Origin: Rhodospirillaceae bacterium
GTDB lineage: Bacteria > Pseudomonadota > Alphaproteobacteria > GCA-2731375
Direction of reading: 5' to 3'
DNA length: 64,000 nt
Assembly (NCBI GenBank): GCA_018660265.1
Contig: JABJKS010000031.1
Coordinates: 1-64,000 of the forward strand
Of this stretch, positions 8,389 through 16,138 are shown in pieces; positions within the stretch are counted from its first letter, which is position 1; each line of letters opens with the position of its first letter. The translations under genes and the position numbers were made by a program. The notes beneath the pieces are model-generated. The model was not told the origin of the DNA. It saw nothing but the letters and a program-made list of their open reading frames with translations, and ran no database searches.

Positions 8389-9548
8389 TATCGCACCGCG
8401 CGGAAACAGGTGCGCAGTTCCTCGACAAATGCCACCGGCTTTTCGGCGGCGGCGAAATGCCCGCCGCTATCGGGCACATTCCAATGGATGATGTTGTGGA
8501 ATTTCTTTTCCGCCCAGCGCCGCGAGGAAAAGAATATATCCTTCGGAAACAAGCTGCAGCCGACGGGAATTGTCACCTCATCCGTATTGGCTTTGCCGAA
8601 ACTCTCCCAATATAACCGGGCGGAGGAGGCCGCCGTGCCCGGCAACCAATACAGCATGACGTTGTCCAGCATATCATCCCGGCTCAAGGCATTTTCGGGA
8701 TGACCGTCACAATCGGTCCAGGCCCAGAATTTTTCCATTATCCAGGCTGCCTGGCCGCTGGGGCTGTCCACCAGGCCATAGCCCACGGTTTGCGGCCGGG
8801 TGCTTTGTTCTTTCGAATAGCCCGAATCCCAGGCCACATATTGTTTCGCGGCGGCGAACGCCTTTTTTTCAAAGTCAGTTGGGTCGTCCCTGGTGGCCGG
8901 GTCGGGGCGCTCGCTCACCATGTTCAAATGGATCGCCTTGCAGGCATTGTTGGAGGCGCCGTCTTGATTGGAGGCATTAACGCCCAGTTGCCGCGTGACG
9001 GCGGAGCCCCAATCACCCCCCTGGGCGACATATTCATCATAGCCCAGGCGCGCCATCAGTTGCTCCCAGGCCCCGGCAATCTTTTGTATGGACCACCCCG
9101 TTGTCTTTGGTTTGCCGGAAAAACCATAGCCGGGCAGGGACGGTGCGATGACATGGAAAGCATCCTCCGCCTTGCCGCCATGGGCCGTCGGATCGGTCAA
9201 AGGTCCGATGATGTGGCGGAATTCCAGCACGGACCCTGGCCAGCCATGGGTGATGAGCAGAGGCATGGCTTCGGGGTGGGGGGATTTGACATGCAGGAAA
9301 TGGATATCGATGTCGTCGATTTCAGTTTGGAATTGATCCCAGCCGTTCAGCATCGTCTCGCAACGACGCCAGTCATAATCGCTGGCCCAGTACTGGCAAA
9401 TTTCCTGCATATAGGATAAAGGAATGCCCTGGGACCAGTCATCCGGCGTTTCCGCATCGGGCCAGCGGGTGGCCGCGAGGCGACGGCGAAGATCGACCAA
9501 TTCAGCTTCCGGAATAGCAATTTCGAAAGGCCTGATATCTGTGCTCAT
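8388..9548 (-). CDS. Epoxide hydrolase, microsomal-type alpha/beta hydrolase
   Basis: 386 aa. Converts epoxides to diols in the family. The N-terminal epoxide-hydrolase domain (about 1-110) begins IRPFEIAIPEAELVDLRRRL and has RWPD. The alpha/beta core has HGWPGS (101-106, oxyanion region), the nucleophile Asp179 in QGGDWGSAV and a C-terminal His364 in SGGHFAAAE, completing an Asp-His system. The frame extends 98 codons upstream without domain content. ATG 9548 is chosen because AGAGGG lies just before it and the family N-terminus starts there. The substrate is not predictable. The stop codon overlaps the edge of the dispersed repeat. Confidence 0.9.
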   Translation of the reverse strand: MSTDIRPFEIAIPEAELVDLRRRLAATRWPDAETPDDWSQGIPLSYMQEICQYWASDYDWRRCETMLNGWDQFQTEIDDIDIHFLHVKSPHPEAMPLLITHGWPGSVLEFRHIIGPLTDPTAHGGKAEDAFHVIAPSLPGYGFSGKPKTTGWSIQKIAGAWEQLMARLGYDEYVAQGGDWGSAVTRQLGVNASNQDGASNNACKAIHLNMVSERPDPATRDDPTDFEKKAFAAAKQYVAWDSGYSKEQSTRPQTVGYGLVDSPSGQAAWIMEKFWAWTDCDGHPENALSRDDMLDNVMLYWLPGTAASSARLYWESFGKANTDEVTIPVGCSLFPKDIFFSSRRWAEKKFHNIIHWNVPDSGGHFAAAEKPVAFVEELRTCFRAVR

Positions 9549-9673
9549 GTTCCCTCTACCCCAGATCAGATGTGCTGCTGATAATAAGTGATGGGGCAGG
9601 TTAAACTGCGGCAGCCTTGTGCGCAAATATTGCTGCGACCAATTTGGCGCTCCGGCGCTTCGTCGGCTGTTGT

Positions 9674-9895
9674 TTAGCCGGGAATTTTTACAGTCTGGCC
9701 TGCCACGCCCTGGGGCTTGGTATAGGTGCCGTGGGTATACTGAATTTCGCCCTGCATGGCAGGGTTGGCGGCAAAATCCGCCGTGGTGGTCGTGCCACCG
9801 TCCATAGGCATCAACGCCAATGCGATCAGCGCGACCAGCCATACGGCTGTCCAGGTCAGGGCTGCATTTGGTTCGGGGCGTCTAAATTCTAACAT
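9674..9895 (-). CDS. Small single-pass membrane peptide, unknown
   Basis: 73 aa with no family I recognise. Residues about 14-31 form one hydrophobic helix (LTWTAVWLVALIALALMP). The C-terminal half is polar and Gly/Thr-rich (GEIQYTHGTYTKPQG). GAGGA sits four bases before the ATG. A GC-rich hairpin lies just upstream of that SD. The gene ends 125 nt before the epoxide hydrolase start, same strand, so cotranscription is possible. The good SD and plausible topology support it; absence of homology evidence limits confidence. Confidence 0.5.
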   Translation of the reverse strand: MLEFRRPEPNAALTWTAVWLVALIALALMPMDGGTTTTADFAANPAMQGEIQYTHGTYTKPQGVAGQTVKIPG

Positions 9896-9906
9896 GTCAT
9901 CCTCGT

Positions 9907-9923
9907 GCCGCGCCTTTCGCGGC
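9907..9923 (-). promoter_or_regulatory. Leader hairpin before the small membrane gene
   Basis: GCCGCG (9907-9912) and CGCGGC (9918-9923) form a perfect 6-bp GC stem with a 5-nt loop, ending a few bases before the SD (about 9899-9895 on the minus strand). It could modulate initiation or stabilise the 5' end. Only the inverted repeat is seen. Confidence 0.35.
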
Positions 9924-10361
9924 TTGTCTGAAGTTGTCCGGCCAAATTTGGATTTTTGGGCCTTTTGTCCGGTACTGCCAACTGCGATATAGATGATGTA
10001 ATAGGCATATTCACGTTTTCAATATATCAATTCGATATAAATAGGAGTTTTTTTTACATTTTTTTAACCATAAATCAAAAAACTTACAAAGCTGATCTTG
10101 ATGCCCGACTCATTCCATCAGATTCGTGGCAGCTATGGCGATATTTCAAGATGTTTTTCTAATTGTAGTAAATTTTGCAGCTGGTGCGTCGATGAGAACC
10201 GCAGGTAAATTTGTGTAATGTCGAGACCAATGAATTTTTTTGTGGACGCCCCGACGCGGCATCAATGTGCCACATTGGATGACTGTTGAAACGCCCAACT
10301 AGGGTGGGGCGTCCGCACATGCCGCCGTGATTTTGGACAGCCTAACCTATGTAGCAGGAAA
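9924..10361. other. AT-rich intergenic region without a convincing gene
   Basis: About 440 bp of clearly AT-rich DNA (notably 9990-10090) between the small membrane gene and the PEP-CTERM gene. A 68-codon frame at 9956-10162 is AT-rich and low in complexity, with no SD, so I do not call it. The only structure I see is the nested inverted repeat at 10241-10320. The base composition suggests foreign DNA or a promoter-dense spacer. Confidence 0.5.
10241..10320. repeat. Nested inverted repeats, possible structured RNA or terminator
   Basis: Outer arms: GACGCCCC (10245-10252) with GGGGCGTC (10306-10313), extended by TGTG (10241-10244) and CACA (10316-10319) around a 2-nt bulge. Inner arms: CATCAATGT and ACATTGGATG (about 10260-10282) pair with one bulged base. 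The whole folds as a branched stem about 80 nt long. A run of seven Ts precedes it on the plus strand, so it is not a standard terminator for the minus-strand gene to its right. Confidence 0.45.
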
Positions 10362-11261
10362 TCAGGCCGTGCGTTTCTTCCGCCAACGCAAGAAGCCCAT
10401 GATAGCTAAACCCGAGCCGAACAGTGGCAAGGTTGTGGGCAAGGGCACGGTGCTCGAACTGTTGATATACTGATTGTCAACGATTGAGCCGAACTCGGAA
10501 TTCGCTGTAAATCCTTCCGGTAAAATCAGCGCCGGGCCAAAAAGTGCGAAAGAAAGCGAGTTGAAAGAACTCACATTCGCGGTGATGATGCTGTCGTTAT
10601 AGGCAGCTTGGCTAACCCTGGCTGTCAGACTGAAGAGCACCTCGATCGTTTTTGTGGGATCAATCAAAATCCCAATAGGGGCCGAAAATTGCGACAGATA
10701 CTCGCCGTCTTCGAAAATGCCGCCGAAATTAAACACCTGTGCCAACGCCACTGAGGTATCGCTGGCGAGCACGCCGGCACCATTGCTATCGATGCCGGCG
10801 ATGCTGGCGAAGGCCGTAAGCTTCGCAGTGCCGCTGCGGGCAAACGGACTGCCAGTCGCAAGCGTGGCGGACACATTGCCGGAAAGGTGAGGCGTAAAGG
10901 CAATTGGAATGTCGCCGCCGCCAAAACTGTCCGGGACGCCGAGGGTAATTTCAATCAAGGTTTCCACTTTGACCTCTACGAAGGCCGTCCCTCCGCCCAG
11001 ACCCGGAGTCGTCACAAGCCCGAGATTGACACCAACGCCGCCGCCGCCGGCGCGCGCGGTAGCGCCAAGGGCACATTGGCCAAGGCTCGAGTCAAAAAAA
11101 CGGGAAATTTCGCCGCTCGAGCTTTCAGAAACCGACCCAGCCGTGCCGCAATTGCCATCGCCGAAATTCAATGTATTGACCGACGCGGCGATAGCGGCAC
11201 CGGAAAATCCCACCGCGCAGACAGAGGCAACGAGCGCAGTCCTCATAAAAGTTCTAAACAT
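10362..11261 (-). CDS. PEP-CTERM-type exported surface protein
   Basis: 299 aa with signals at both ends. An N-terminal signal peptide (about 1-26, ending SGAAIAAS) directs export. The C-terminus is a PEP-CTERM-like tripartite anchor: VPLPTTLPLF, a short hydrophobic stretch (GSGLAIMGFL) and a basic tail (RWRKKRTA). Such tails are processed by exosortases and the proteins are usually linked to extracellular polysaccharide. The middle is Gly/Ser/Thr-rich and beta-rich, typical of low-complexity PEP-CTERM proteins, with two early Cys. No exosortase gene is in the window. It is divergent from the winged-helix regulator at 11486, which may control it. Confidence 0.85.
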   Translation of the reverse strand: MFRTFMRTALVASVCAVGFSGAAIAASVNTLNFGDGNCGTAGSVSESSSGEISRFFDSSLGQCALGATARAGGGGVGVNLGLVTTPGLGGGTAFVEVKVETLIEITLGVPDSFGGGDIPIAFTPHLSGNVSATLATGSPFARSGTAKLTAFASIAGIDSNGAGVLASDTSVALAQVFNFGGIFEDGEYLSQFSAPIGILIDPTKTIEVLFSLTARVSQAAYNDSIITANVSSFNSLSFALFGPALILPEGFTANSEFGSIVDNQYINSSSTVPLPTTLPLFGSGLAIMGFLRWRKKRTA

Positions 11262-11350
11262 GGAATAATCTGCTTCCGCATTCTGCTACAAAGCCGCGAA
11301 CTCTTTTACGCGGGACAAGCGCCATTCTGCGGGAGGGCCTGCAAACCTGC

Positions 11351-11380
11351 TTGACATTTACGTGCTATTAACGTGCTATT
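11351..11380 (+). promoter_or_regulatory. Promoter with direct repeats before the winged-helix regulator
   Basis: TTGACA (11351-11356) and TGCTAT (11374-11379) are spaced 17 bp, a good sigma-70-type promoter. ACGTGCTATT occurs twice, at 11360-11369 and 11371-11380, an 11-bp period (one helical turn). That arrangement is typical of tandem binding for an OmpR/PhoB-type winged helix, the DNA-binding class encoded just downstream. Autoregulation is an inference. Confidence 0.6.
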
Positions 11381-11485
11381 TTTCAGTCCTAAATGGTGAC
11401 CCGCTGGACGCACTTGTTACGGGCGAGGTGCCATTGCGAAGGCGTTAGAATTTACATGCGCGACCATCGAAAAGGTAGATCGTGA

Positions 11486-13069
11486 ATGTTGTTGGCGTTT
11501 GGTGAATGTGTGTTGGACTTGGAGCGCCGTGAATTGCGCCGAAACGGCGTGTCGGTCCACACCAGGACCAAGGTCTTCAATGTCCTGAATTATCTAATCA
11601 CCAACCGTGACCGGATCGTGAGCCAGGAAGAGCTGCTGAGCCACGGCTGGCCAGGTGTGACCGTCAGCGACGCAACCTTGCGGAGTTGTATTCGGGGTGT
11701 GCGTCGCGCCATCGGCGATAACGGCAGCAATCAGCAGTTTCTTCAAACTCTTCGTGGCCAGGGCTTTCGCTTCGTAGCTGAGGTGACGTTTCAGGATGCG
11801 TTAGGGCAGGAGATACCAGAGGACACACCGGCGATCCATGCGCGCGCCAATATGCTTTCGATCGCGGTCCTGCCATTTGCCAATCTCAACGACGATCCGA
11901 AACTTAACTATCTGGCTGATGGCCTGGCAGAGGACATCACGACCGAATTGTCGCGCTTTAAGGCGTTCACCGTGATCGCTCGGAATTCCGCCTTCCAATA
12001 CCGCGGACCGGCCAACGACATCCAAAAGATTGCTGCCGAACTGCGGGTCGATTACATTCTGGAAGGCAGCGTGCGCTGCGCAGATGCAGCCTTCCGCGTC
12101 ACGACACAGTTGATCCATGCGCCCACGACAACCCATCTTTGGGCGGAAAAATACGATGGTCGGATCAACCAGCTTTTCGCGTTGCAGACCGACATTTCGC
12201 GAAAAATTGCAACCAACATCATGCCGGAAATCGATATGGCAGAAATTAGCCGGGCCGCGCGGGTTTCATCCCTGAATGATAGTAATCTTCGCGCCCAGGA
12301 AATGGCCTGGCGGGCCCGCGCCCTGCTGGATAGATCGCGGGCCGAAGGCGATCTGACGCTCTACCATGAGGGCGTCGCATTGGCGGAGGCGGCGGCCGCC
12401 TTGGATCCGCAATGCCGCCAGGCCTGGTGGACAATTTCCTTCGCCAATTACTACCGCGCCTTTGCCCTCCAGGGCGACCGACCGGAGGCTCTATTGACAC
12501 GCGCGCGGGCGGCAGCGGAACAACTGCGCCTGCTCGATCGCAATGATCACAGTGCGTATATGTCGCTCGGGTGGATCAACTTCATCGAGCGTGATTTTGC
12601 ACGTGCCGTGACCAATTTGGACCATGCGCACATGCTCAATCCCAACTGCACCATGACCTTGATGCTGATGGGGGTCATTGCAACCTCATCCGGCAATCCG
12701 GAAGATGGCTACGCGCATCTTAGCCAAGCGATCAGCCTAAGCCCACGTGACCTTTTTCTCGGTTTCATGTTGGCGGGTCTGGCGTTCACCTGCTTTGCTC
12801 TGGAACGGTTTGAGGAAGGCGTTAAGTTTTCAAGTCAGGCCATTGAACGCGAACCCCACGCGCCGGCCAACCACATCATCCTGGCCGCCTGCCTTGCGGA
12901 AACTGGCGATCTCGTTAACGCGGGGGAGGCTATCCAGGGGCAACGCCGGATCAACGAGAGTCTTTTGCAGCAATATCTTTCAGGCGCGCGGTTACCGTTC
13001 AGGGACTCAAATATTGCGGAACGCTACGCCGCTGCCTTGCGTCGCGCCGCCGAAGCTACCGTGTCTTGA
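11486..13069 (+). CDS. CadC-like winged-helix regulator with TPR domain
   Basis: 527 aa. Residues about 1-100 are an OmpR/PhoB-type winged helix (FGECVLDLERREL, then LLSHGWPGVTVSDATLRSCI and a GQGFRFVAEV wing). Residues about 125-250 match the TolB-like N-domain seen with CadC/adenylate-cyclase-type regulators: SIAVLPFANL, YLADGLAEDITTELSR, YILEGSVR and THLWAEKYDG. The rest (about 260-520) is TPR-like helical repeat. No transmembrane helix separates the parts, so it is probably cytoplasmic, unlike E. coli CadC. An SD-like AAAGGTAG precedes the ATG. Divergent to the PEP-CTERM gene. The ligand is unknown. Confidence 0.85.
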   Translation: MLLAFGECVLDLERRELRRNGVSVHTRTKVFNVLNYLITNRDRIVSQEELLSHGWPGVTVSDATLRSCIRGVRRAIGDNGSNQQFLQTLRGQGFRFVAEVTFQDALGQEIPEDTPAIHARANMLSIAVLPFANLNDDPKLNYLADGLAEDITTELSRFKAFTVIARNSAFQYRGPANDIQKIAAELRVDYILEGSVRCADAAFRVTTQLIHAPTTTHLWAEKYDGRINQLFALQTDISRKIATNIMPEIDMAEISRAARVSSLNDSNLRAQEMAWRARALLDRSRAEGDLTLYHEGVALAEAAAALDPQCRQAWWTISFANYYRAFALQGDRPEALLTRARAAAEQLRLLDRNDHSAYMSLGWINFIERDFARAVTNLDHAHMLNPNCTMTLMLMGVIATSSGNPEDGYAHLSQAISLSPRDLFLGFMLAGLAFTCFALERFEEGVKFSSQAIEREPHAPANHIILAACLAETGDLVNAGEAIQGQRRINESLLQQYLSGARLPFRDSNIAERYAAALRRAAEATVS

Positions 13070-13117
13070 CGGCCTCTCCCTAGAAATCCAGAATTTTACC
13101 TCGGCACCGAAAATGAG

Positions 13118-14290
13118 TTAGCTGCCTCGGGTGGATAGGTCGACGATGTTGGCGGCGGGGTCCTTGGGCTCTTCAATAGCGGTGCTTTCGGGCTCGTCGG
13201 CATCTGCCAATTGCACTTCTTCGATTTGTTCGGCACGGCGGGTGATTTTCCTGGTTGAGGTGGCGATCAACTCCAGGTCCTTTTCGGCCTGTGAGAAATG
13301 GGTCTGTAGCTTTTGGGTCCGCTCATCCAGGCGCTGGACGTCATCCATCAGCTTCATCACTTCCCCCTGAATAACGCCTGCTTGTTCCCGCATACGCGCA
13401 TCTTTCAAAACGGCGCGAACCGTGTTCAGGGTGGCCATCAGGGTGGTGGGGGAGACGATCCAGACCCGGGCCCGATAAGATTGTTCCACCGTCTCGGGGA
13501 AATTGGCGTGCAGTTCCGCATAGACCGCTTCGGAGGGCAGGAACATCAGGGCGCTGTCGGCGGTTTCACCCGCCACGATGTAACGTTCCTGGATGTCCTT
13601 GATATGCTTGCCCAAGGCGGCGCGAAAGGCCCGTTGCGCCGCTTTCAACTGGCCCTCGTCCGCCGCCTGGCGCAGGGCGTGATAGCTTTCCAGGGGGAAT
13701 TTGGCGTCCACCGCGATGGGGCCGGGGGGCTGGGGCAGGCGGATCAGGCAATCGACCCGGCGCTGGTTTGACAGCGTCGTCTGAAATGACACCGCAGATG
13801 GCGGCAGGATTGAGGTCACCAAATCCTGCATCTGCACTTCACCAAAGGCACCACGGGTTTGCTTGTTATCGAGAATATCCTGCAAACCGATAACCTGGCC
13901 CGCCAGGTCCGAGATGTTCTTTTGCGCCTGGTCGATGACGTTCAGATGCTTGCCCAATTCACCCAGCGAGGTCGCCGTACGGGTAGCGGATTGTTCCAGG
14001 CTGTCCCCCATGCGTTTAGAGACGCCGTCCAGGCGTTCATGCAGGGTGCGCATTAACTCTGCCCGTTCAAGGGCGGTTTGTTCCGACATCTGGCTCAACC
14101 GCCCCCCCAGGTCAGCCTGTGCCGTGGCCAGGCTGGCGGTTGCCACGGCCAGGGCGTCCAGACGTTCGTCGTCACCGGAGGGTTTGCTGTGAAGATATTG
14201 CAGATGGCGCAACAGGACAAAGCCGCCAAACAATAGCAGGATGGCTAAAATCAAGACCCCAGGAAAAATGTCCATCTGCAAAACGTCCAT
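13118..14290 (-). CDS. rmuC: DNA recombination protein RmuC
   Basis: 390 aa from the ATG at 14290, which has GAGAGGGG eight bases upstream; a longer frame to 14308 is less likely. An N-terminal membrane helix (FPGVLILAILLLFGGFVLL) is followed by a long coiled coil (about 40-130). The RmuC nuclease-like domain then shows RGAFGEVQMQDL, VDCLIRLP, AVDAKFPLESY, FLPSEAVYAEL and SPTTLMATLNTVRAV, all recognised RmuC signatures of the restriction-endonuclease fold. The family limits inversion at short inverted repeats; the biochemical activity is not settled. It converges with the regulator gene, whose stop is 48 nt away. Confidence 0.93.
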   Translation of the reverse strand: MDVLQMDIFPGVLILAILLLFGGFVLLRHLQYLHSKPSGDDERLDALAVATASLATAQADLGGRLSQMSEQTALERAELMRTLHERLDGVSKRMGDSLEQSATRTATSLGELGKHLNVIDQAQKNISDLAGQVIGLQDILDNKQTRGAFGEVQMQDLVTSILPPSAVSFQTTLSNQRRVDCLIRLPQPPGPIAVDAKFPLESYHALRQAADEGQLKAAQRAFRAALGKHIKDIQERYIVAGETADSALMFLPSEAVYAELHANFPETVEQSYRARVWIVSPTTLMATLNTVRAVLKDARMREQAGVIQGEVMKLMDDVQRLDERTQKLQTHFSQAEKDLELIATSTRKITRRAEQIEEVQLADADEPESTAIEEPKDPAANIVDLSTRGS

Positions 14291-14409
14291 AGTACGAACC
14301 CCTCTCAAACCTCTTGTCCAAAATATCTCCGCCCGCCTTGACCGACGACGGGCGGCATATTACCTAGAGCTTTGAACAACCCATCAAAATAGCGAAACTT
14401 GAACGAATC

Positions 14410-14928
14410 ATGGCTATTCTACCCATTATCACCGCACCTGACCGTCGCCTGAAGGTGAAATCGAAGCCAGTGGACGCTGTCGATGACAAAATCCGGCAGT
14501 TTTTGGACGATATGCTGGAAACCATGTACGACGCGCCCGGCATCGGTCTCTCGGCCGTGCAGGTAGGCGTGGCGAAATGCCTGATCACCGTTGATGTCTC
14601 TCACGATGATGAAGACAATGCGCCGTTGTATATGGTCAACCCGGAAATCGTTCACTATTCCGATGACAAGGGCATCTATAACGAAGGTTGTCTGTCCCTG
14701 CCTGATCAATTCGCTGATTTGGAACGGCCCGAGGGTATCACCGTGGAATACCTGGATTACAACGGCGAACCCCAGAAACTGCTGGCGGATGGGCTGTTGT
14801 CCCGCTGTATCCAACACGAGATGGATCACCTGAAGGGTCGCCTGTTCGTGGATCATATATCAGCGGTGAAACGCGGCATGATCCTGCGCAAATTGGATAA
14901 GGCCCGGCGGCAAAAGCAGACGGCCTAG
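14410..14928 (+). CDS. def: Peptide deformylase
   Basis: 172 aa. Removes the N-formyl group from nascent proteins. All three metal-site motifs are present: motif 1 GIGLSAVQ (44-51; Ser replaces the usual Ala), motif 2 EGCLS with Cys94, and motif 3 QHEMDHL with His136 and His140 as ligands and Glu137 as the base. Seven nucleotides separate it from fmt, the classical def-fmt operon in which formyl addition and removal are co-expressed. Divergent from rmuC. Confidence 0.97.
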   Translation: MAILPIITAPDRRLKVKSKPVDAVDDKIRQFLDDMLETMYDAPGIGLSAVQVGVAKCLITVDVSHDDEDNAPLYMVNPEIVHYSDDKGIYNEGCLSLPDQFADLERPEGITVEYLDYNGEPQKLLADGLLSRCIQHEMDHLKGRLFVDHISAVKRGMILRKLDKARRQKQTA

Positions 14929-14935
14929 GGCACCT

Positions 14936-15889
14936 ATGACTGATTTGAAAGTCATCTTCATGGGTACGCCGGATTTTGCGGTGCCCACCCTGGCCGCCCT
15001 TTGCGCCGCACCGGGGATCGAGGTTGTCGCCGTCTATACCCAGCCGCCGCGCCGGGCCGGTCGCGGCAAGCGCACCCGCAACACCCCTGTTCATCAGGCC
15101 GCCGTGGAGCGGGACATCCCCGTCTATACGCCCGTCAGCCTGAAGGCGGAGGGTGCAATCGCGGAATTCGCCGCCATAAGTGAGGACGCGGATGCCGCCG
15201 TCGTCGTGGCCTATGGTCTGATCCTGCCCAGCGCTGTGTTACAGGCCCCACGATTGGGCTGTTTCAATCTGCATGGCTCGATATTGCCCCGCTGGCGGGG
15301 GGCGGCACCTATTCAAAGGGCTGTCATGGCGGGGGATGCGGCAACCGGCGTCTGTATCATGGCCATGGATGAAGGCTTGGATACGGGCGCGGTCTATTGC
15401 TGCGCGGAAGTTCCCATCGGTCCAGCGACGACCGCAGGCGATTTGCATGATCAACTGGCCGAATTGGGCGCGCCTTTGATGGTGGAAACCTTGCGGGGGG
15501 TGGCGGCAGGCCGATTGAGGGCACAAGCGCAGGCCGAGGCCGGGGTGACCTACGCCAGCAAGATCGATAAGGCAGAAGCGCGGCTTGATTGGAGTCTTGA
15601 CGCAGCGACGCTGGATTGTCTGATCCGGGGTCTCTCCCCTGCTCCTGGTGCCTGGTGTGAATGGCAGGGTGAGCGTATCAAGGTTCTTTTGGCGGCACCT
15701 GAAAGCGGCGTGAAGAATGCGGTGCCAGGTACGGTTCTGGATGACAATCTTCTGGTTGCGACGGGTGCGGGCACCACGGGTGAGGGCGCATTGCGTCTGA
15801 TGCGTGTGCAGCGGGCAGGTAAAGGTGTCACATCTGCTGTAGAATTTTTGCGCGGCAATGCCCTGGGAACAGGCCAGGTCTTGGAATAG
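14936..15889 (+). CDS. fmt: Methionyl-tRNA formyltransferase
   Basis: 317 aa (E. coli 315). Transfers formyl from 10-formyl-THF to Met-tRNAfMet. The N-terminal Rossmann-like domain begins VIFMGTPDFAVPTL. The catalytic triad is Asn111, His113 (NLHGSILPRWRGAAPIQRA) and Asp149 (MDEGLDTG), offset by five from E. coli. The C-terminal tRNA-binding domain is complete (RVQRAGK, near the end GNALGTGQVLE). After the TAG stop the same frame continues through a 12-bp tandem repeat to a TGA at 15959, an unusual downstream extension described separately. Confidence 0.96.
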   Translation: MTDLKVIFMGTPDFAVPTLAALCAAPGIEVVAVYTQPPRRAGRGKRTRNTPVHQAAVERDIPVYTPVSLKAEGAIAEFAAISEDADAAVVVAYGLILPSAVLQAPRLGCFNLHGSILPRWRGAAPIQRAVMAGDAATGVCIMAMDEGLDTGAVYCCAEVPIGPATTAGDLHDQLAELGAPLMVETLRGVAAGRLRAQAQAEAGVTYASKIDKAEARLDWSLDAATLDCLIRGLSPAPGAWCEWQGERIKVLLAAPESGVKNAVPGTVLDDNLLVATGAGTTGEGALRLMRVQRAGKGVTSAVEFLRGNALGTGQVLE

Positions 15890-15892
15890 AAC

Positions 15893-15952
15893 GAAAATAT
15901 CGGCGAAAATACTGGCGGACATATTGGCCAAAATACTGGCGAATATATTCCG
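15893..15952 (+). repeat. 12-bp tandem repeat after fmt
   Basis: Four exact-length 12-bp units, GAAAATATCGGC, GAAAATACTGGC, GGACATATTGGC and CAAAATACTGGC (15893-15940), are followed by a degenerate fifth unit. They are in frame with fmt beyond its stop and would encode ENIG, ENTG, GHIG, QNTG and EYIP, then PVG-region residues before TGA (15959-15961). Either a decayed C-terminal tail or a chance codon-periodic repeat. Confidence 0.7.
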
Positions 15953-16138
15953 GTCGGTTGACGTGAAATTAGACCCTGGTCCACAATAAAATCGTAACTA
16001 TTTAGAGTATAAGATACCTCCGGAACCTGGATCGTTTGGGTGTTTCTTGCGCTTTTCGTTTGCACCGGCTTCGATTTTTTCTATATGTGCCTAAACCATT
16101 ACTCGTTCCACCTGACGGCGCTTTGAGGGATAGCGACT

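Noticed and set aside
8388-9842. N-terminally extended epoxide hydrolase (484 codons)
   Set aside because: The first 98 codons overlap the small membrane gene, lack any domain, and a good SD precedes ATG 9548.
9956-10162. 68-codon frame in the AT-rich spacer
   Set aside because: No SD, aromatic-rich random-looking composition, and surrounded by non-coding AT-rich sequence.
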